DNA of 64,000 nucleotides from Klebsiella huaxiensis (GCF_003261575.2 NZ_CP036175.1:2728001-2792000); one strand, 5' to 3'; positions 16,739-26,136 are shown, numbered from the stretch's first letter. Program-made: numbers and translations. Notes: generated from the letters alone by a model not told the origin.

Positions 16739-17074
16739 ATGGGGTTGTTGATTAAAGCGCTGCTCGGGGCGCTGGTGGTTGTCCTGATCGGCGTACTGTC
16801 CAAAACGAAAAATTACTATATCGCCGGGTTAATTCCACTCTTTCCTACCTTCGCGCTGATTGCACACTATATCGTCGCCAGCGAACGGGGCATTGAAGCG
16901 CTGCGGACTACCATTGTGTTCGGCATGTGGTCAATCATTCCGTACTTTATCTATCTGCTTTCGCTGTGGTATTTCACCGGGGTGATGCGCCTGCCGTTTG
17001 CTCTGGCAGGCGCTGTCGTGTGCTGGAGTCTTTGCGCGTGGCTGTTAATTATCGGCTGGAGCCGCTTTCACTAA
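16739..17074 (+). CDS. ydgC: GlpM-family inner-membrane protein YdgC
   Basis: 111-residue hydrophobic protein, same length as E. coli YdgC and similar throughout (LLGALVVVLIG, LIPLFPTFALIAHYIVASERGIEALRTT). It has four predicted membrane segments and little outside them. The family is named for Pseudomonas GlpM; no biochemical function is known. I start it at the ATG giving MGLLIKALLGA, because it matches E. coli and TAAGG lies 8 nt before it; upstream in-frame codons look non-coding. Its stop overlaps the folM stop by 4 bp on opposite strands. Confidence 0.9.
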   Translation: MGLLIKALLGALVVVLIGVLSKTKNYYIAGLIPLFPTFALIAHYIVASERGIEALRTTIVFGMWSIIPYFIYLLSLWYFTGVMRLPFALAGAVVCWSLCAWLLIIGWSRFH

Positions 17075-17796
17075 CGCAGATGACGGCCGCCGTCGACGGC
17101 GAATGAGCGGCCAGTCACATAGCTACTACTGAATAGATATTCGATAAGGTCGATAATCTCTTTTTCGCCCGGGGCAATTTTCATCAGCGATTTGTCCAGC
17201 GCCTGTCGACGGTACTCTGCATCGTCGCCTTCATTAAACAGGATAAGCGATGGGGCAATGGCGTTGACTTTAATTTCCGGTGCCAGCTTGCGGGCAAACG
17301 AGCGGCTCATATTATCCAGCGCGGCCTTACTGGCGGCGTAGGCAATATGTTTATCGCTGCCGCGTTCCACGACGTAATCGGTGATGTGAATAATATCGCT
17401 GGCAGCATGGCCGTGACCGCTCAGCAGGCTTTCCAGCGCATGGTTAAGCAGGTAGGGCGCGTTGACGTGAATTTGCATCATGCTGGCAAGCACCGTGGTT
17501 AACGCAATTCCCGGCTTTTCCGCCATCCAGCCGCTGGCGTTATGAATGATGGCTCGCAGACCGCTGCTGGCGTGCGCTTTCACCTCTTCAGCGAAAGCTA
17601 GAATGTTTTCGTCGGTACTGAAATCCGCATGCAAACAGATGACCCCGGCTTCACGCAGAGCATCGATAGCCGGATAGTACGTGCGGTAGCTGATGATAAC
17701 GGGCTGTTGTTGTGTCAAAAAATGGTGGGCCAGGGCGAGGCCAATACGACGACCTCCGCCTGTAATCAGAATCGGGCGAGGCTGGATTTCAGCCAT
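17071..17796 (-). CDS. folM: dihydromonapterin reductase FolM
   Basis: NADPH-dependent short-chain reductase of 241 residues that reduces dihydromonapterin to tetrahydromonapterin and has weak dihydrofolate reductase activity. SDR features: the cofactor motif TGGGRRIG (about 13-20), NAS in place of NAG (IIHNASGW), and the catalytic YxxxK (YAASKAALDN). The Gly-Arg-Arg turn is typical of pteridine reductases using NADPH. AGGAGATACCC precedes the ATG. It lies 36 nt downstream of ydgI on the same strand and may be read with it. Confidence 0.92.
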   Translation of the reverse strand: MAEIQPRPILITGGGRRIGLALAHHFLTQQQPVIISYRTYYPAIDALREAGVICLHADFSTDENILAFAEEVKAHASSGLRAIIHNASGWMAEKPGIALTTVLASMMQIHVNAPYLLNHALESLLSGHGHAASDIIHITDYVVERGSDKHIAYAASKAALDNMSRSFARKLAPEIKVNAIAPSLILFNEGDDAEYRRQALDKSLMKIAPGEKEIIDLIEYLFSSSYVTGRSFAVDGGRHLR

Positions 17797-17832
17797 GGGT
17801 ATCTCCTTTGAGTTCAGCGGCAGGGCAACCGC

Positions 17833-19215
17833 TTACCCCACCAGCATCCACGTTGCCGGTACGGCGGCAACCAGCAAAAAACCAATTAATGCCAATTCAC
17901 GGCGTTTGAGCGAGCGATCGTGCTGGTGTGTACGACGGGCATACAGGAAAACCAGAAGACCCGGGGCGTAAAGTATCACCGACATCAGCAAATGCACAGG
18001 GCCGGACGCATATAATAACCATAAGCCATAAATGCAGGCTCCGACACCCACAGCCTTATGCAGCGGGCGGACCGCAATCTTCAGCAGAAACGCGCCAACG
18101 AGAAAATAGGGGACCAGAATCATCTCGGAAGCGATAGTCAGTAGCGTGTTGTAATCCGATCCGGTGAGCCAGATCAACACCAGTGAAACCTGCACGCTAA
18201 TATTGGTGAGCCACAACGAAGCCGACGGTGCGTTATTTTTATTCTGCCGGGCGAAGAGGCGCGGAAACGCTTTATGTGTTGCCGCCAGAAAAGGGACTTC
18301 CGCGGCCATTATTGTCCAGCTCAGATACGCCCCGCAAACCGAGATAATCAGTCCCGCGGCGATAACAATCTCGCCCCATGACCCCATCATTCTGACCATC
18401 AGCCCGGCCATTGAGGGATTACGAATTTCCGCCAGTTCAGCGCGCGGAACCACGCCCAAAGAGAGCAGCGTCACCAGCAAATACACTGCCAGTGCTGACA
18501 GCACCGCCAGCAGCGTGGCGCGTCCTACGTCCTGTTTATTGCGAGCGCGGGCGGAAACCACTACCGCGCCTTCAACGCCGATAAACACCCACAAGGTGAT
18601 CAGCATGGTGTTTTTCACCTGCTCCCACACCGGTACACCTAGCGCCAGACCGCTAAAATCGAGCCGGAAAGTCTCCAGGCGAAACGCGATGGCGGCCAAC
18701 GCGACAAACGCGCCCAACGGCAATAGCTTAGCGAGTGTTGCGGCCAGGTTGATACCCGCTGCCGTCTGCACCCCGCGCAGGACGAGGAAATGTACCACCC
18801 ACAGCAGTACGGAAGCCCCCACGATAGACTGCCAGGTGTTGCCATCGCCAAACAGGCGCAGTTCCGGAGTATCGGTAAAGAAACTCAGCGCTGAGAAAAC
18901 GATAACCAGATAGGAGACATTAGCGATAACCGCGCACAGCCAGTAGCCCCATGCAGAACAGAAGCCAATTAGCTCACCAAAACCTTCGCGAGCGTAGGTA
19001 AAAATGCCGCCGTCGAGTTCGGGGCGAATTCGGGTCAGCAGCAACATGGCGAAGGCAAGAAATAGAATTCCCACACCGGTAATCGCCCAGCCGATAAGCA
19101 GAGCGGAAGGGCTGGCGACGGCCGCCATGTTCTGCGGCAAACTGAATACACCTGCACCCAGCATCGAGCTGAGTACCAACGCGGTCAGGGCGCTAAGGCC
19201 CAGTTTCTTATCCAT
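17833..19215 (-). CDS. ydgI: YdgI, APC-superfamily basic amino acid/antiporter-type permease
   Basis: Inner-membrane amino acid permease of 460 residues with about 12 to 13 membrane segments. It opens MDKKLGLSALTALVLSSMLGAGVFSLPQNM, with the GAGVFSLP glycine motif of the arginine/ornithine and lysine/cadaverine antiporter group. E. coli YdgI (also called ArcD) has the same length and is annotated as a putative arginine:ornithine antiporter. No arc or adi catabolic genes are next to it, so the substrate is inferred from the family only. A stem-loop terminator of ydgH lies upstream, so ydgI has its own promoter in the 19216-19350 gap. Confidence 0.9.
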   Translation of the reverse strand: MDKKLGLSALTALVLSSMLGAGVFSLPQNMAAVASPSALLIGWAITGVGILFLAFAMLLLTRIRPELDGGIFTYAREGFGELIGFCSAWGYWLCAVIANVSYLVIVFSALSFFTDTPELRLFGDGNTWQSIVGASVLLWVVHFLVLRGVQTAAGINLAATLAKLLPLGAFVALAAIAFRLETFRLDFSGLALGVPVWEQVKNTMLITLWVFIGVEGAVVVSARARNKQDVGRATLLAVLSALAVYLLVTLLSLGVVPRAELAEIRNPSMAGLMVRMMGSWGEIVIAAGLIISVCGAYLSWTIMAAEVPFLAATHKAFPRLFARQNKNNAPSASLWLTNISVQVSLVLIWLTGSDYNTLLTIASEMILVPYFLVGAFLLKIAVRPLHKAVGVGACIYGLWLLYASGPVHLLMSVILYAPGLLVFLYARRTHQHDRSLKRRELALIGFLLVAAVPATWMLVG

Positions 19216-19350
19216 TGCATTCCCGAGGTGATAACCATAAAGCTAAGAATATTTATTTTGCGAAATCGCATAAAAATGGAGGATTGCGCTAAGGCGCGGG
19301 ATTTTACGGAGTGTTTTGTATGCATGCAATGGAGAGAAATGAAAAAAAGC

Positions 19351-19377
19351 AAAAAGGCGACAAAGTGTCGCCTTTTT
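19351..19377. terminator. bidirectional terminator after ydgH
   Basis: Perfect 12-bp stem (AAAAAGGCGACA with its complement) and a 3-nt loop, with A-run and T-run on the two flanks. It should end ydgH transcription on the minus strand, and could work in either direction. Confidence 0.85.
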
Positions 19378-19394
19378 ATTCAGTTGGGGAACTG

Positions 19395-20345
19395 TTATTT
19401 GTACAGGTCGGCGCTGATGGTGATGTTGCCACCACGTTCCTGCCACTGACGGGTTATGTGATAGTACTTCGCGCCTTTCTTCGCTGCGCGTTTTGCCGTC
19501 TGGTAAGAGATTTCAGTCATGTTACCGTAGTTGCCGGTGAACTTGATGCTGTCATAAGGAACCATCTGTGCGGCGGTGATTTTGTTCACTTCTTCAACTT
19601 TAGTGCCATCCGGCAGCGTGACAGTGTAACGCCCGCCTTTAGAGGATTGCGTTTCAAAGAAGCGACCTACGCCAGTACCTGAACCCACGGCTGCGGTGGT
19701 AGCAACGCCTGGAATTTCAACTTTTTTGGCCGCGTCGCCGCCTTCGGCCAGCGCTGCGCGACCGGCTTCTGAATCAGCCGGGATCGCGTCCGGGCTTTGC
19801 AGGACGCGTTTTTTCGCATCCGCTTTATAGACGTAAGCGGTAATGCGCTGGTTGCCGCCCTGGTTAGCATCAACCTGGCGCACGATAAAGAATGAGGCTG
19901 CGCCTTTGGCTTTCGCCGCTTTGGTGATAGCGTCGTTGACTTCCGGCTGGCTGCGGTAGAAGCCCTGGACGGTGACGGTATCAAACGGTTCCAGCTCAAC
20001 GGCCTGGTCTTTAGGCAATTCCATAACGCCGTTGATAATGCGATTTTTTGGCGCGTCGGCCTGCGGGGCGTTTTCTTTATAGAAATCTGCCGTTACGCGC
20101 AAATTGCCGCCGCTGCCGAAATCAGACGTGTCGACAACATAAAAGGAAGCTGCGCCTTCTTTGTCCGCTTTACGGGAAACGGCCTGCACCGCGTCGCCGA
20201 TGGCGTTAAAACGGCCTGTGACCACTACGCGGTCGTAGGGCTTCAGCGCTGCCGCCTGCTCTGGAGTCAGCTCGGTCGCTGCATGCGCAGACAACGCGGT
20301 CGTAGCCAGAAGAGCAGACGCCAGGAGTGAGTTCTTAAGCTTCAT
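19395..20345 (-). CDS. ydgH: YdgH, periplasmic protein with three DUF1471 (YhcN) domains
   Basis: 316-residue secreted protein (E. coli YdgH 314). A signal peptide is clear: MKLKNSLLASALLATTALSAHA, with cleavage after AHA. The mature part contains three copies of the small YhcN/BhsA fold, visible as repeated strings: G-F-A--V-A-S-KAD-KGA-SFY, then ITKAAKAKGAASFFIV, then TAKRAAKKGAKYYHIT, each ending in a -N--I-A--YK strand. Single-domain relatives (BhsA, McbA, YhcN) respond to stress and affect biofilms; YdgH itself has no fixed function. I chose the ATG at 20345, which begins the signal peptide and has AAGGA 8 nt upstream. Confidence 0.92.
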   Translation of the reverse strand: MKLKNSLLASALLATTALSAHAATELTPEQAAALKPYDRVVVTGRFNAIGDAVQAVSRKADKEGAASFYVVDTSDFGSGGNLRVTADFYKENAPQADAPKNRIINGVMELPKDQAVELEPFDTVTVQGFYRSQPEVNDAITKAAKAKGAASFFIVRQVDANQGGNQRITAYVYKADAKKRVLQSPDAIPADSEAGRAALAEGGDAAKKVEIPGVATTAAVGSGTGVGRFFETQSSKGGRYTVTLPDGTKVEEVNKITAAQMVPYDSIKFTGNYGNMTEISYQTAKRAAKKGAKYYHITRQWQERGGNITISADLYK

Positions 20346-20866
20346 AAAAATAATCCTTTGCCTTGCGCAAACCATGTACTGGTATTGTTGTTGACTGAAA
20401 ACGTTTGATTATTGCATTTATCGTAAGTGACTGTCTGCGTCAATTTTCAGTTGTCGCCCGAAACGTATAGTGCAGAAATATAACATTTTTCGATATGTGG
20501 AAAAAACAGCCGCTTGACCAGCAAAATCGATAATCCATATCACTTTCATAAGTTAACGTAATGTTAATGTGATGTTCAGGATGGTAATAAATGGCGAATT
20601 AACCCATCATCCAGGCGAATTATCAGGTGTTGGCGTGAAAATGAGGTAAATATTGCTGCCTGACACGGTTAGCCGTGAGTTTTACCAATAAAATCAAAAT
20701 TTCTGTTTTATCGCTGTAGATCACAATCGGTATTTTCAGTAGGTTATAAAAAGTTTGTTACTGTTTCATTTTTTCAGACATATGTCAGGTCGCGCTTTCT
20801 TTCGCCACCGGACGGTCGTTTGTGAGAAAAGTAAACCATCATCAAAAACCGATGGAAGGGAAAACT
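20346..20866. promoter_or_regulatory. divergent ydgH / pntA regulatory region
   Basis: About 520 bp without a gene, AT-rich. For ydgH a minus-strand TTGACG at 20438-20443 is a good -35, but the -10 around 20415-20422 is weak. On the plus strand a small dyad CACGG-TTAG-CCGTG (20664-20677) precedes pntA. TTAACGTAATGTTAATGTGATG at about 20552-20573 is a repeated A/T-rich motif. No riboswitch or small RNA was recognised. pntA expression should start within the last 200 bp. Confidence 0.4.
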
Positions 20867-22396
20867 ATGCGTATTGGTGTACCAAAAGAGAGACTAGCCC
20901 AGGAAACCCGGGCAGCCGCCACGCCGAAAACGGTGGAGCAACTGCTGAAACTCGGGTTTAACGTCGCGGTAGAAAGCGGCGCCGGTAAACTGGCCAGTTT
21001 CGACGACGAGGCTTTTGTTGAGGCCGGGGCAGAGATTGTTAGTGGTAATGACGTGTGGCAGTCAGACGTCATTCTGAAAGTTAACGCGCCGGATGACGAT
21101 GAGATCCCGTTGCTTAACCCCGGCACGACGCTGATCAGTTTCATCTGGCCTGCGCAAAACCCGCAGCTGATGGAAAAACTGGCGGCGCGTAACATTAACG
21201 TGATGGCAATGGACTCGGTGCCGCGTATTTCCCGCGCCCAGTCGCTGGATGCGTTAAGTTCAATGGCTAACATCGCCGGTTATCGTGCGATTGTCGAAGC
21301 CGCTCACCAGTTTGGTCGCTTCTTTACCGGGCAGATCACCGCCGCCGGTAAAGTTCCTCCCGCCAAGGTGATGGTTATCGGGGCAGGGGTTGCGGGCCTG
21401 GCGGCCATTGGTGCTGCAAACAGTCTCGGCGCGATCGTCCGCGCGTTCGATACCCGTCCGGAAGTTAAAGAACAGGTGCAGAGTATGGGCGCCGAGTTCC
21501 TGGAACTGGATTTTAAAGAGGAAGCGGGCAGCGGCGATGGCTATGCCAAAGTCATGTCTGAAGCCTTTATCAAAGCCGAGATGGCGTTGTTTGCCGCCCA
21601 GGCGAAAGACGTTGATATCATCGTGACCACGGCGCTGATTCCGGGCAAACCCGCACCGAAGCTGATTACCCGCGAAATGGTTGACTCCATGAAACCTGGC
21701 AGCGTGGTGGTCGATTTGGCGTCGCAAAACGGCGGAAACTGTGAATACACCGTATCGGGTCAAGTGGTAACGACCGCTAACGGCGTGAAGATCATCGGCT
21801 ATACCGACCTGCCGGGCCGTTTACCGACTCAGTCCTCACAGCTGTACGGCACCAACCTCGTCAACCTGCTCAAACTGCTCTGTAAAGAGAAAGACGGCAA
21901 TGTCGTTATCGATTTTGATGATGTCGTTATCCGCGGCGTTACCGTGGTTCGCGAGGGTGAAGTCACCTGGCCCGCACCGCCCATTCAGGTTTCTGCTCAA
22001 CCGCAGGCGGCAGCGAAGAAGGTTGAAGCACCAAAAGCTGAGGCGAAACCGAGCTCACCGTTGCGCAAGTACGCGCTGATGGCGCTGGCGATTATCCTTT
22101 TTGGCTGGCTGGCAAGCGTGGCGCCGAAAGAGTTCCTGGGCCACTTTACCGTTTTTGCGCTCTCCTGCGTGGTGGGTTACTACGTCGTGTGGAACGTTTC
22201 TCATGCGCTGCACACGCCGCTGATGTCGGTGACAAATGCTATTTCAGGCATCATCGTCGTCGGAGCATTACTACAGATAGGCCACGGCGGCTGGGTTAGC
22301 TTCCTGAGCTTTATCGCGGTGCTGATCGCCAGCATTAATATTTTTGGTGGTTTCACCGTCACTCAGCGCATGCTGAAAATGTTCCGCAAAGGATAA
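20867..22396 (+). CDS. pntA: NAD(P) transhydrogenase subunit alpha
   Basis: Alpha subunit of the proton-translocating transhydrogenase, which uses the proton gradient to reduce NADP+ with NADH at the inner membrane. 509 residues (E. coli 510). The soluble NAD(H)-binding domain I fills residues 1-380, with MRIGVPKERLAQETR at the start, VMVIGAGVAGLAAIGAANSLGA as the nucleotide fold and GYTDLPGRLPTQSS as the mobile loop region. Four membrane helices follow near the C-terminus. Upstream in-frame codons exist, but the ATG at 20867 gives the E. coli start and has AAGGG before it. pntB begins 10 nt downstream. Confidence 0.96.
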   Translation: MRIGVPKERLAQETRAAATPKTVEQLLKLGFNVAVESGAGKLASFDDEAFVEAGAEIVSGNDVWQSDVILKVNAPDDDEIPLLNPGTTLISFIWPAQNPQLMEKLAARNINVMAMDSVPRISRAQSLDALSSMANIAGYRAIVEAAHQFGRFFTGQITAAGKVPPAKVMVIGAGVAGLAAIGAANSLGAIVRAFDTRPEVKEQVQSMGAEFLELDFKEEAGSGDGYAKVMSEAFIKAEMALFAAQAKDVDIIVTTALIPGKPAPKLITREMVDSMKPGSVVVDLASQNGGNCEYTVSGQVVTTANGVKIIGYTDLPGRLPTQSSQLYGTNLVNLLKLLCKEKDGNVVIDFDDVVIRGVTVVREGEVTWPAPPIQVSAQPQAAAKKVEAPKAEAKPSSPLRKYALMALAIILFGWLASVAPKEFLGHFTVFALSCVVGYYVVWNVSHALHTPLMSVTNAISGIIVVGALLQIGHGGWVSFLSFIAVLIASINIFGGFTVTQRMLKMFRKG

Positions 22397-22406
22397 GGGG
22401 TAACAA

Positions 22407-23795
22407 ATGTCTGGTGGATTAGTTACAGCTGCATACATTGTTGCCGCGATCCTGTTTATTTTTAGCCTGGCAGGCCTGTCTAAACACGAAACCTCTCAGC
22501 AGGGCAACTACTACGGTGTTGCCGGGATGGCGATTGCGCTGGTGGCGACCATTTTGGGGCCGGACAGCAGCAACGTCGCGTGGATCCTGCTGGCGATGGT
22601 TATCGGTGGCGCCATTGGTATTCGTCTGGCGAAGAAAGTTGAAATGACCGAAATGCCGGAGCTGGTAGCGATTCTGCACAGCTTCGTAGGTCTGGCGGCG
22701 GTGCTGGTAGGCTTTAACAGCTACCTGCAGCATGAAACCGGCATGGAACAAATTCTGGTCAATATTCATCTGACCGAAGTGTTCCTCGGCATCTTCATCG
22801 GTGCGGTGACCTTTACCGGTTCCGTTGTCGCGTTCGGCAAACTGTGCGGCAAGATGTCCTCCAAACCGCTGATGCTGCCGAATCGCCACAAGCTGAACCT
22901 GGCGGCGCTGGTGGTTTCTTTCCTGCTTCTGGTGGTGTTTGTTCGTACCGACAGCGTAGGCATGCAGGTTCTGTGCCTGCTGGTGATGACCGTTATCGCG
23001 CTGGCATTTGGCTGGCACCTGGTGGCCTCTATCGGCGGTGCGGATATGCCGGTCGTGGTTTCAATGCTGAACTCCTACTCCGGTTGGGCGGCAGCGGCGG
23101 CGGGCTTTATGCTCAGCAACGACCTGCTGATTGTAACCGGTGCGCTGGTCGGTTCTTCCGGTGCGATTCTGTCTTACATCATGTGTAAGGCGATGAACCG
23201 TTCGTTCTTCAGCGTGATCGCAGGTGGTTTCGGTACCGATGGTACGGCTGCCAGTGGTGATGAAGAAGTGGGCGAACATCGCGAAATCAGTGCTGAAGAA
23301 ACGGCAGAAATGCTGAAAGAGTCGCACTCGGTGATCATCACCCCAGGCTACGGCATGGCGGTAGCGCAGGCACAGTATCCGGTAGCGGAAATCACTGAGA
23401 GACTGCGCGCGCGCGGTATCAAAGTGCGCTTTGGTATTCACCCGGTTGCCGGGCGTTTGCCAGGTCACATGAACGTGCTGCTGGCTGAAGCGAAAGTGCC
23501 TTACGACGTGGTGCTGGAGATGGATGAAATCAATGATGACTTCTCCGATACCGACACCGTGCTGGTTATCGGCGCGAACGACACCGTTAACCCGGCCGCG
23601 CTGGACGATCCAAACAGCCCGATCGCCGGTATGCCGGTGCTGGAAGTGTGGAAAGCGCAGAATGTGATTGTCTTTAAACGTTCGATGAACACCGGCTACG
23701 CTGGCGTACAGAACCCGCTATTCTTTAAAGAAAACACCCACATGCTGTTTGGTGATGCCAAAGCCAGCGTCGATGCAATTCTCAAATCTTTGTAA
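22407..23795 (+). CDS. pntB: NAD(P) transhydrogenase subunit beta
   Basis: Beta subunit, 462 residues as in E. coli. The N-terminal ~260 residues form about nine membrane helices that make up most of the proton path. The C-terminal ~180 residues are the NADP(H)-binding domain III with GYGMAVAQAQ (nucleotide fold), GIHPVAGRLPGHMNVLLAEA, VIGANDTVNPAA and the final KRSMNTGYAGVQNPLF loop. It is co-transcribed with pntA and followed by a strong terminator. Confidence 0.96.
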   Translation: MSGGLVTAAYIVAAILFIFSLAGLSKHETSQQGNYYGVAGMAIALVATILGPDSSNVAWILLAMVIGGAIGIRLAKKVEMTEMPELVAILHSFVGLAAVLVGFNSYLQHETGMEQILVNIHLTEVFLGIFIGAVTFTGSVVAFGKLCGKMSSKPLMLPNRHKLNLAALVVSFLLLVVFVRTDSVGMQVLCLLVMTVIALAFGWHLVASIGGADMPVVVSMLNSYSGWAAAAAGFMLSNDLLIVTGALVGSSGAILSYIMCKAMNRSFFSVIAGGFGTDGTAASGDEEVGEHREISAEETAEMLKESHSVIITPGYGMAVAQAQYPVAEITERLRARGIKVRFGIHPVAGRLPGHMNVLLAEAKVPYDVVLEMDEINDDFSDTDTVLVIGANDTVNPAALDDPNSPIAGMPVLEVWKAQNVIVFKRSMNTGYAGVQNPLFFKENTHMLFGDAKASVDAILKSL

Positions 23796-23828
23796 TGTAA
23801 AGCGTTTAATTTAAAACGTTTACTTCTT

Positions 23829-23856
23829 AAGCCGTCTCTTCTGAGACGGCTTTTTC
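23829..23856 (+). terminator. terminator of pntAB
   Basis: Stem AAGCCGTCTC/GAGACGGCTT (10 bp) with TTCT loop, followed by more T. Confidence 0.9.
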
Positions 23857-23904
23857 ATATGCATGACGAAGCCATTAATTGCTCATAAAATAGTCAGTCT
23901 GCAG

Positions 23905-23913
23905 TGTTATACT
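23905..23913 (+). promoter_or_regulatory. extended -10 promoter of ydiH
   Basis: TGTTATACT contains TG-N-TATACT, an extended -10. No good -35 is at standard distance, which extended -10 promoters can tolerate. The leader would be about 25 nt. Confidence 0.5.
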
Positions 23914-23944
23914 CAGCTCGTTTTCCCACCAAACTGAGGATATT

Positions 23945-24133
23945 ATGGATACCGAGTTAACCCCCACGCAATTGGCCATCGAATTTCTGCGTCGTGACCC
24001 CGCCGTTTTAACCCCTGCGCAGTACCTGAAAAAGCTAAAACTGCTGGAGCTGGAGTTTGCCGACTTAATGGCGCTCTCATCCATGGAGCTTAAAGAAGAG
24101 ATCGATCACGCCTGGCGTTTAGGTATCCACTAA
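23945..24133 (+). CDS. ydiH: YdiH-like 62-residue protein
   Basis: 62-residue acidic, probably helical protein. It matches what I recall of E. coli YdiH in length and in pattern: TPTQLAIEFLRRD, PAQYLKKLKLLELEFADL, LSSMELKEEI and WRLGIH. No signal peptide or membrane segment. Function unknown. GAGGA lies 5 nt before the ATG, an extended -10 promoter sits upstream and a terminator follows, so it is a free-standing gene. The symbol rests on memory of the E. coli sequence. Confidence 0.75.
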   Translation: MDTELTPTQLAIEFLRRDPAVLTPAQYLKKLKLLELEFADLMALSSMELKEEIDHAWRLGIH

Positions 24134-24166
24134 CGTTTCGTTACCGACATTTGCTGTTGATGACAG

Positions 24167-24191
24167 GGGCCATAAAGGGCCCTTTATTTTT
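24167..24191 (+). terminator. terminator of ydiH
   Basis: 5-bp GC stem GGGCC/GGCCC with a 6-nt loop followed by TTTATTTTT. Confidence 0.7.
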
Positions 24192-24201
24192 GTCTTGAAC
24201 A

Positions 24202-24229
24202 TAAAAAATCCCCCGCGCAGGCAGGGGAT
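24202..24229 (-). terminator. terminator of uspE
   Basis: Minus-strand stem ATCCCC/GGGGAT, extended by C-G pairs, followed by TTTTTTAT; it lies about 30 nt beyond the uspE stop. Confidence 0.75.
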
Positions 24230-24259
24230 AGTTTTTATTACAGTCTATTTAAGCGCTGG

Positions 24260-25210
24260 CTAATCGTCTTCGTCGTCATCCAGTTCAACCGGCGTCTGGT
24301 ACTGATCCGGTTTCAATGCCAACAGGTCGCAGCGCAGGTGATCGATAACCTGTTCGGCTGTATTGCCGAGGAAGGCCGCCGATAACCCGGTACGCCCGAT
24401 GGTACCCAGCACCACAATCCCCGCCTGCAGATGTTCAGACAGGTCGGGAATCACCTCTTCAGGTAGACCTTTCTCAACGTGGGTACGGCTTTCATCAATG
24501 CTGAATTTCTGGCGTAACGCTTTCATCGCCAGCAGATGCTGACCGCGAATGGCGTCGTTATAGATACTGGGGTCAAAATCAGGCAGTTCAATCGCGATAT
24601 TGATTGGCGTTACCGGATAAGCACCCACCAGATGGACCTCGGTATGGTTAACCTGTTCCGCCAGTTCAATCGTTTCTCTTACCAGCTTCTCATTGAGCGC
24701 GTTGTGGTAATTCTCTTCGCTGGCGAGGTTGACCGCCACCAGCGCTTTACCGCCTTCCGGCCATGGCTGATCTTTGACCATCCACACCGGACATGGACAT
24801 TTGCGCAGCAGATGCCAGTCTGTCGGGGTGAAAATGACCGCTTCCAGCCGGTCGTGCTGGTGCGCCATCTTCAGGACTAAATCATGCTTATCGCTGATGA
24901 TTTCCTGAATAATGGCCTCAAAGGGACGGTTGTGCCACACCACTTTGATGTCGATGGGAACACCGGAATCAATATAAAATTTGGCCTGCTCGCGGATCCA
25001 GGCGCTACGCTGGCTGATAACGCCCTGGCGCATGGCCGTGCGTTCATCAGGGGACAGCAGGGTGGTCATCTCATAGGAAAAATCATAGATCGGCAAAAAG
25101 GCTTTGATGCGTCCACCAATCCTTTGGTGCAGATACACCGCACGCCGCAATGCAGGCTGGTCGTCCTGATTGGGGTCAATTACTACCAGCATGTTCTGAT
25201 ACTTTGCCAT
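24260..25210 (-). CDS. uspE: universal stress protein UspE
   Basis: Tandem universal stress protein of 316 residues, same as E. coli UspE. Two Usp domains follow one another (about 1-150 and 155-310). The second has GIVVLGTIGRTGLSAAFLGNTAEQVI, of the Usp ATP-binding loop type; the C-terminus ends in the acidic tail ELDDDEDD. Cytoplasmic; in E. coli it is linked to DNA-damage resistance, motility and aggregation. The ATG at 25210 is preceded by AAGGAG; further in-frame codons upstream are not needed. It lies downstream of fnr on the same strand, as in E. coli. Confidence 0.94.
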   Translation of the reverse strand: MAKYQNMLVVIDPNQDDQPALRRAVYLHQRIGGRIKAFLPIYDFSYEMTTLLSPDERTAMRQGVISQRSAWIREQAKFYIDSGVPIDIKVVWHNRPFEAIIQEIISDKHDLVLKMAHQHDRLEAVIFTPTDWHLLRKCPCPVWMVKDQPWPEGGKALVAVNLASEENYHNALNEKLVRETIELAEQVNHTEVHLVGAYPVTPINIAIELPDFDPSIYNDAIRGQHLLAMKALRQKFSIDESRTHVEKGLPEEVIPDLSEHLQAGIVVLGTIGRTGLSAAFLGNTAEQVIDHLRCDLLALKPDQYQTPVELDDDEDD

Positions 25211-25349
25211 ACAGGGTCTCCTTACAACTGTAACCACAGTTCGTAATTAAAAAGATAACCTATATGGATGAAATGAAACAGGGGATGTGCCTGGCCAGAT
25301 CAACAAATTAGAAAAAAATTCGCAATCTGGCCCAGTAACAGAAGAGTTA

Positions 25350-26102
25350 TCAGGCGACGTTGCGGGCCTGACCGGCAAGTTGTGCCAGCAGGTCGCTATT
25401 TTCGATGGTGATATATTTGCCTTTGACCGCCAGCATACCGCTTTTCTGGAAACGCCCCAGCAGGCGGCTAATGGTTTCCACCGTCAGACCCAGATAGTTA
25501 CCGATATCGCCACGGGTCATGGTCAGACGGAACTCACGCGGGGAGAAACCACGTTGAGCGAAGCGACGGGAGAGATTATAGATAAAGGCCGCCAGGCGCT
25601 CTTCTGCGTTCTTTTTGGAAAGCAACAGGATCATGTCCTGATCGCCTTTGATTTCGCCGCTCATCAGACGCATCATCTGCTGGCGCAGATTCGGCATTTT
25701 GCCGGAAAGATCGTCCAGGGTTTCGAAAGGAATTTCGCAGACCATTGAGGTTTCCAGCGCCTGAGCAAAGCTCGGGTGGTGGCCGGTGCCGATGGCGTCA
25801 AAACCCACCAGATCGCCCGCCAGGTGAAAACCGGTAATTTGCTCATCACCCTGTTCAGTGATGGTGTAACTCTTGATTGTGCCAGAACGAATTGCATACA
25901 GCGATTTCAGCTCATCACCGGCTTTGAACAAGGTCTGTCCTTTCTGGATAGGCTTTTTCCGCTCGATGATGTTATCAAGCTGATCAAGCTCATGCTCGTT
26001 CAGAGTAAAAGGGATGCAAAGCTGGCTGATGCTGCAATCCTGGCAATGGATTGCACAACCGCCAGACTGAATGCGTCGTATAATTCGCTTTTCCGGGATC
26101 AT
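25350..26102 (-). CDS. fnr: FNR, oxygen-responsive global regulator
   Basis: CRP/FNR-family transcription factor of 250 residues, nearly identical to E. coli FNR. Cluster cysteines Cys20, Cys23 and Cys29 stand in the N-terminal stretch, and the fourth (~122) in MVCEIP. The [4Fe-4S] cluster makes FNR a dimer without oxygen. The effector-like beta barrel spans about 30-140, the dimer helix follows, and the C-terminal helix-turn-helix reads GNYLGLTVETISRLLGRFQ with the Glu and Arg residues that read TTGA half-sites. It should bind the three FNR boxes noted in this window. Its own promoter carries one of them. Confidence 0.97.
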   Translation of the reverse strand: MIPEKRIIRRIQSGGCAIHCQDCSISQLCIPFTLNEHELDQLDNIIERKKPIQKGQTLFKAGDELKSLYAIRSGTIKSYTITEQGDEQITGFHLAGDLVGFDAIGTGHHPSFAQALETSMVCEIPFETLDDLSGKMPNLRQQMMRLMSGEIKGDQDMILLLSKKNAEERLAAFIYNLSRRFAQRGFSPREFRLTMTRGDIGNYLGLTVETISRLLGRFQKSGMLAVKGKYITIENSDLLAQLAGQARNVA

Positions 26103-26122
26103 AAGTCTGCTCAGGCGTTTAA

Positions 26123-26136
26123 TTGATATTGGTCAA
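26123..26136 (-). promoter_or_regulatory. FNR box at the fnr promoter
   Basis: TTGATATTGGTCAA fits TTGA-N6-TCAA. It lies 21 to 34 bp upstream of the fnr ATG, where FNR would act as a repressor of its own gene, as known in E. coli. Confidence 0.8.
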